From positions 1 to 32,943 of the forward strand of contig JARKQF010000007.1 of the NCBI GenBank assembly GCA_029973975.1: a stretch of 32,943 bases of DNA, in the 5' to 3' direction. Under the pieces are notes generated by a model that searched no databases, was not told the DNA's origin, and saw nothing but the letters and a program-made list of their open reading frames with translations. The stretch is from Paludibacter sp. (GTDB taxonomy: Bacteria > Bacteroidota > Bacteroidia > Bacteroidales > Paludibacteraceae). This document shows, one piece after another, positions 32,396-32,943 of this stretch (positions within the stretch are counted from its first letter, which is position 1; every line of letters begins with the position of its first letter). A program made the position numbers and the translations under genes.

Positions 32396-32943
32396 TTTAC
32401 CAACTTCCGGTTTATCTTACTTCCATCATCCAACAAAACCTGAATCATAAAGACGGCACTATTAAACCTATTCAGGTTCAATTTGTACTGATTATCAGCT
32501 GGCTTTTCGTTAACAAGTAATCTACCTGAAACATCAAAAACTTTTAAATTACTGATATTCTGCTCAGCTGTTAAAATAAATTGCTGTGTTACTGACTGAT
32601 ATGAAATCTGTACTTTAGCTTCTTCCAACGGATTTTTTACATTTGAGATAATGGTTCCAGAATCCTGGGATGCTACAATATGTTCTACTAAACTATTGAT
32701 ATAAACTTCCAGGTAAGTATAACCTTGCTCGTTCAAGTCGGTTGACTTTTTTCCCGGATAATTAGCAGCAAGCCAACCGTCGGGAATCCCGTCACCATCC
32801 GAATCATCCGGAGCCGTAGTCGATTGATATACAGGCCATCCTCCTACATCCGACGGTTTATCAATAATACCGGGACGTTTTGAAACCGAACCGGTGAAAG
32901 TTGCAGTGCCATTGCGCACTTCATCAGCAATTCTTGTATCAAT
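32392..32943 (-). CDS. C-terminal end of a probable PL1 pectate lyase with T9SS tail (cut by window edge)
   Basis: 184 codons are open from the window edge to TGA. The start reads IDTRIADEVRNGTATFTGS, then GIIDKPSDVGGWPVYQST, a calcium-binding DSDGDGIPDGW segment, and GYTYLEVYINSLV. This ending is typical of secreted PL1 pectate lyases of Bacteroidota, in which the ...DSDGDGMPD... stretch follows the beta-helix. The last 75 residues (ISNLKVFDVSGRLLVNE to the final KLVK) are a T9SS type A sorting domain. The catalytic beta-helix lies outside the window, so the family call rests on the C-terminal signature. It overlaps the CE8 gene by 4 bp. Confidence 0.75.
   Translation of the reverse strand: MDTRIADEVRNGTATFTGSVSKRPGIIDKPSDVGGWPVYQSTTAPDDSDGDGIPDGWLAANYPGKKSTDLNEQGYTYLEVYINSLVEHIVASQDSGTIISNVKNPLEEAKVQISYQSVTQQFILTAEQNISNLKVFDVSGRLLVNEKPADNQYKLNLNRFNSAVFMIQVLLDDGSKINRKLVK

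Noticed and set aside
1-32943. CRISPR array, tRNA/rRNA genes, complete insertion sequence or prophage
   Set aside because: I saw no regularly spaced repeats, no rRNA-like or tRNA-like sequence and no transposase, integrase or phage structural motifs.

Overview
This window reads as a chromosomal segment of an anaerobic, plant-polysaccharide-degrading Bacteroidota, probably Bacteroidales. The evidence is AT-rich gaps, promoters of the TTG-N18..21-TAnnTTTG type, a one-protein hybrid two-component sensor/regulator, ABC-F and CapD-type genes, and several secreted proteins with C-terminal type IX secretion (T9SS) sorting tails. A Paludibacter- or Dysgonomonas-like member is plausible, but species cannot be fixed from sequence alone. 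No rRNA, tRNA, CRISPR array or complete insertion sequence was seen, and no SusC/SusD pair lies in the window.

Left end (1-5.3 kb): a housekeeping operon on the minus strand (CapD-like nucleotide-sugar dehydratase, ABC-F ATPase, RsmI-like methyltransferase cut by the window edge) is divergent from panB on the plus strand. A bidirectional hairpin terminator separates panB from the next block.

Hexuronate block (5.4-18.4 kb, all minus strand): transcription order is lacI-type regulator, uxaB, uxaA, uxaE-like epimerase, SDR mannonate dehydrogenase, KDG-kinase-like pfkB kinase, LarA-type nickel racemase/epimerase homologue, Gfo/Idh/MocA oxidoreductase, pdxB, gnd. The only clear promoter lies upstream of lacI and is flanked by two operator-like pseudopalindromes. 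The block encodes two outlets from tagaturonate: reduction and dehydration to KDG (UxaB, UxaA), and epimerisation to fructuronate followed by reduction to mannonate (UxaE, SDR). No mannonate dehydratase is seen. The LarA homologue keeps its key residues and could be an aldonate 2-epimerase leading toward gluconate and Gnd; that is a hypothesis. Three gaps in this block carry a related AT-rich inverted repeat (core ATTTACGATTTAC). One of them contains a 30-codon remnant that resembles the start of a 23S-rRNA-intervening-sequence-type four-helix-bundle protein.

Pectin block (18.5-32.9 kb): a large periplasmic-sensor hybrid two-component protein is followed by two secreted T9SS proteins of uncertain function, a GH105 unsaturated-uronyl hydrolase, a PL9 pectate lyase, a CE8 pectin methylesterase and the C-terminal end of a probable PL1 pectate lyase. 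The lyases carry sorting tails (surface or secreted), while CE8 and GH105 have only signal peptides (probably periplasmic). Together with the hexuronate block this is a coherent path: demethylate and cleave pectin outside the cell, trim unsaturated oligomers in the periplasm, and oxidise or reduce the uronates in the cytoplasm. Between GH105 and PL9 sits a toxin-antitoxin locus whose RelE/ParE-like toxin is broken by a one-base deletion and an in-frame TAG.
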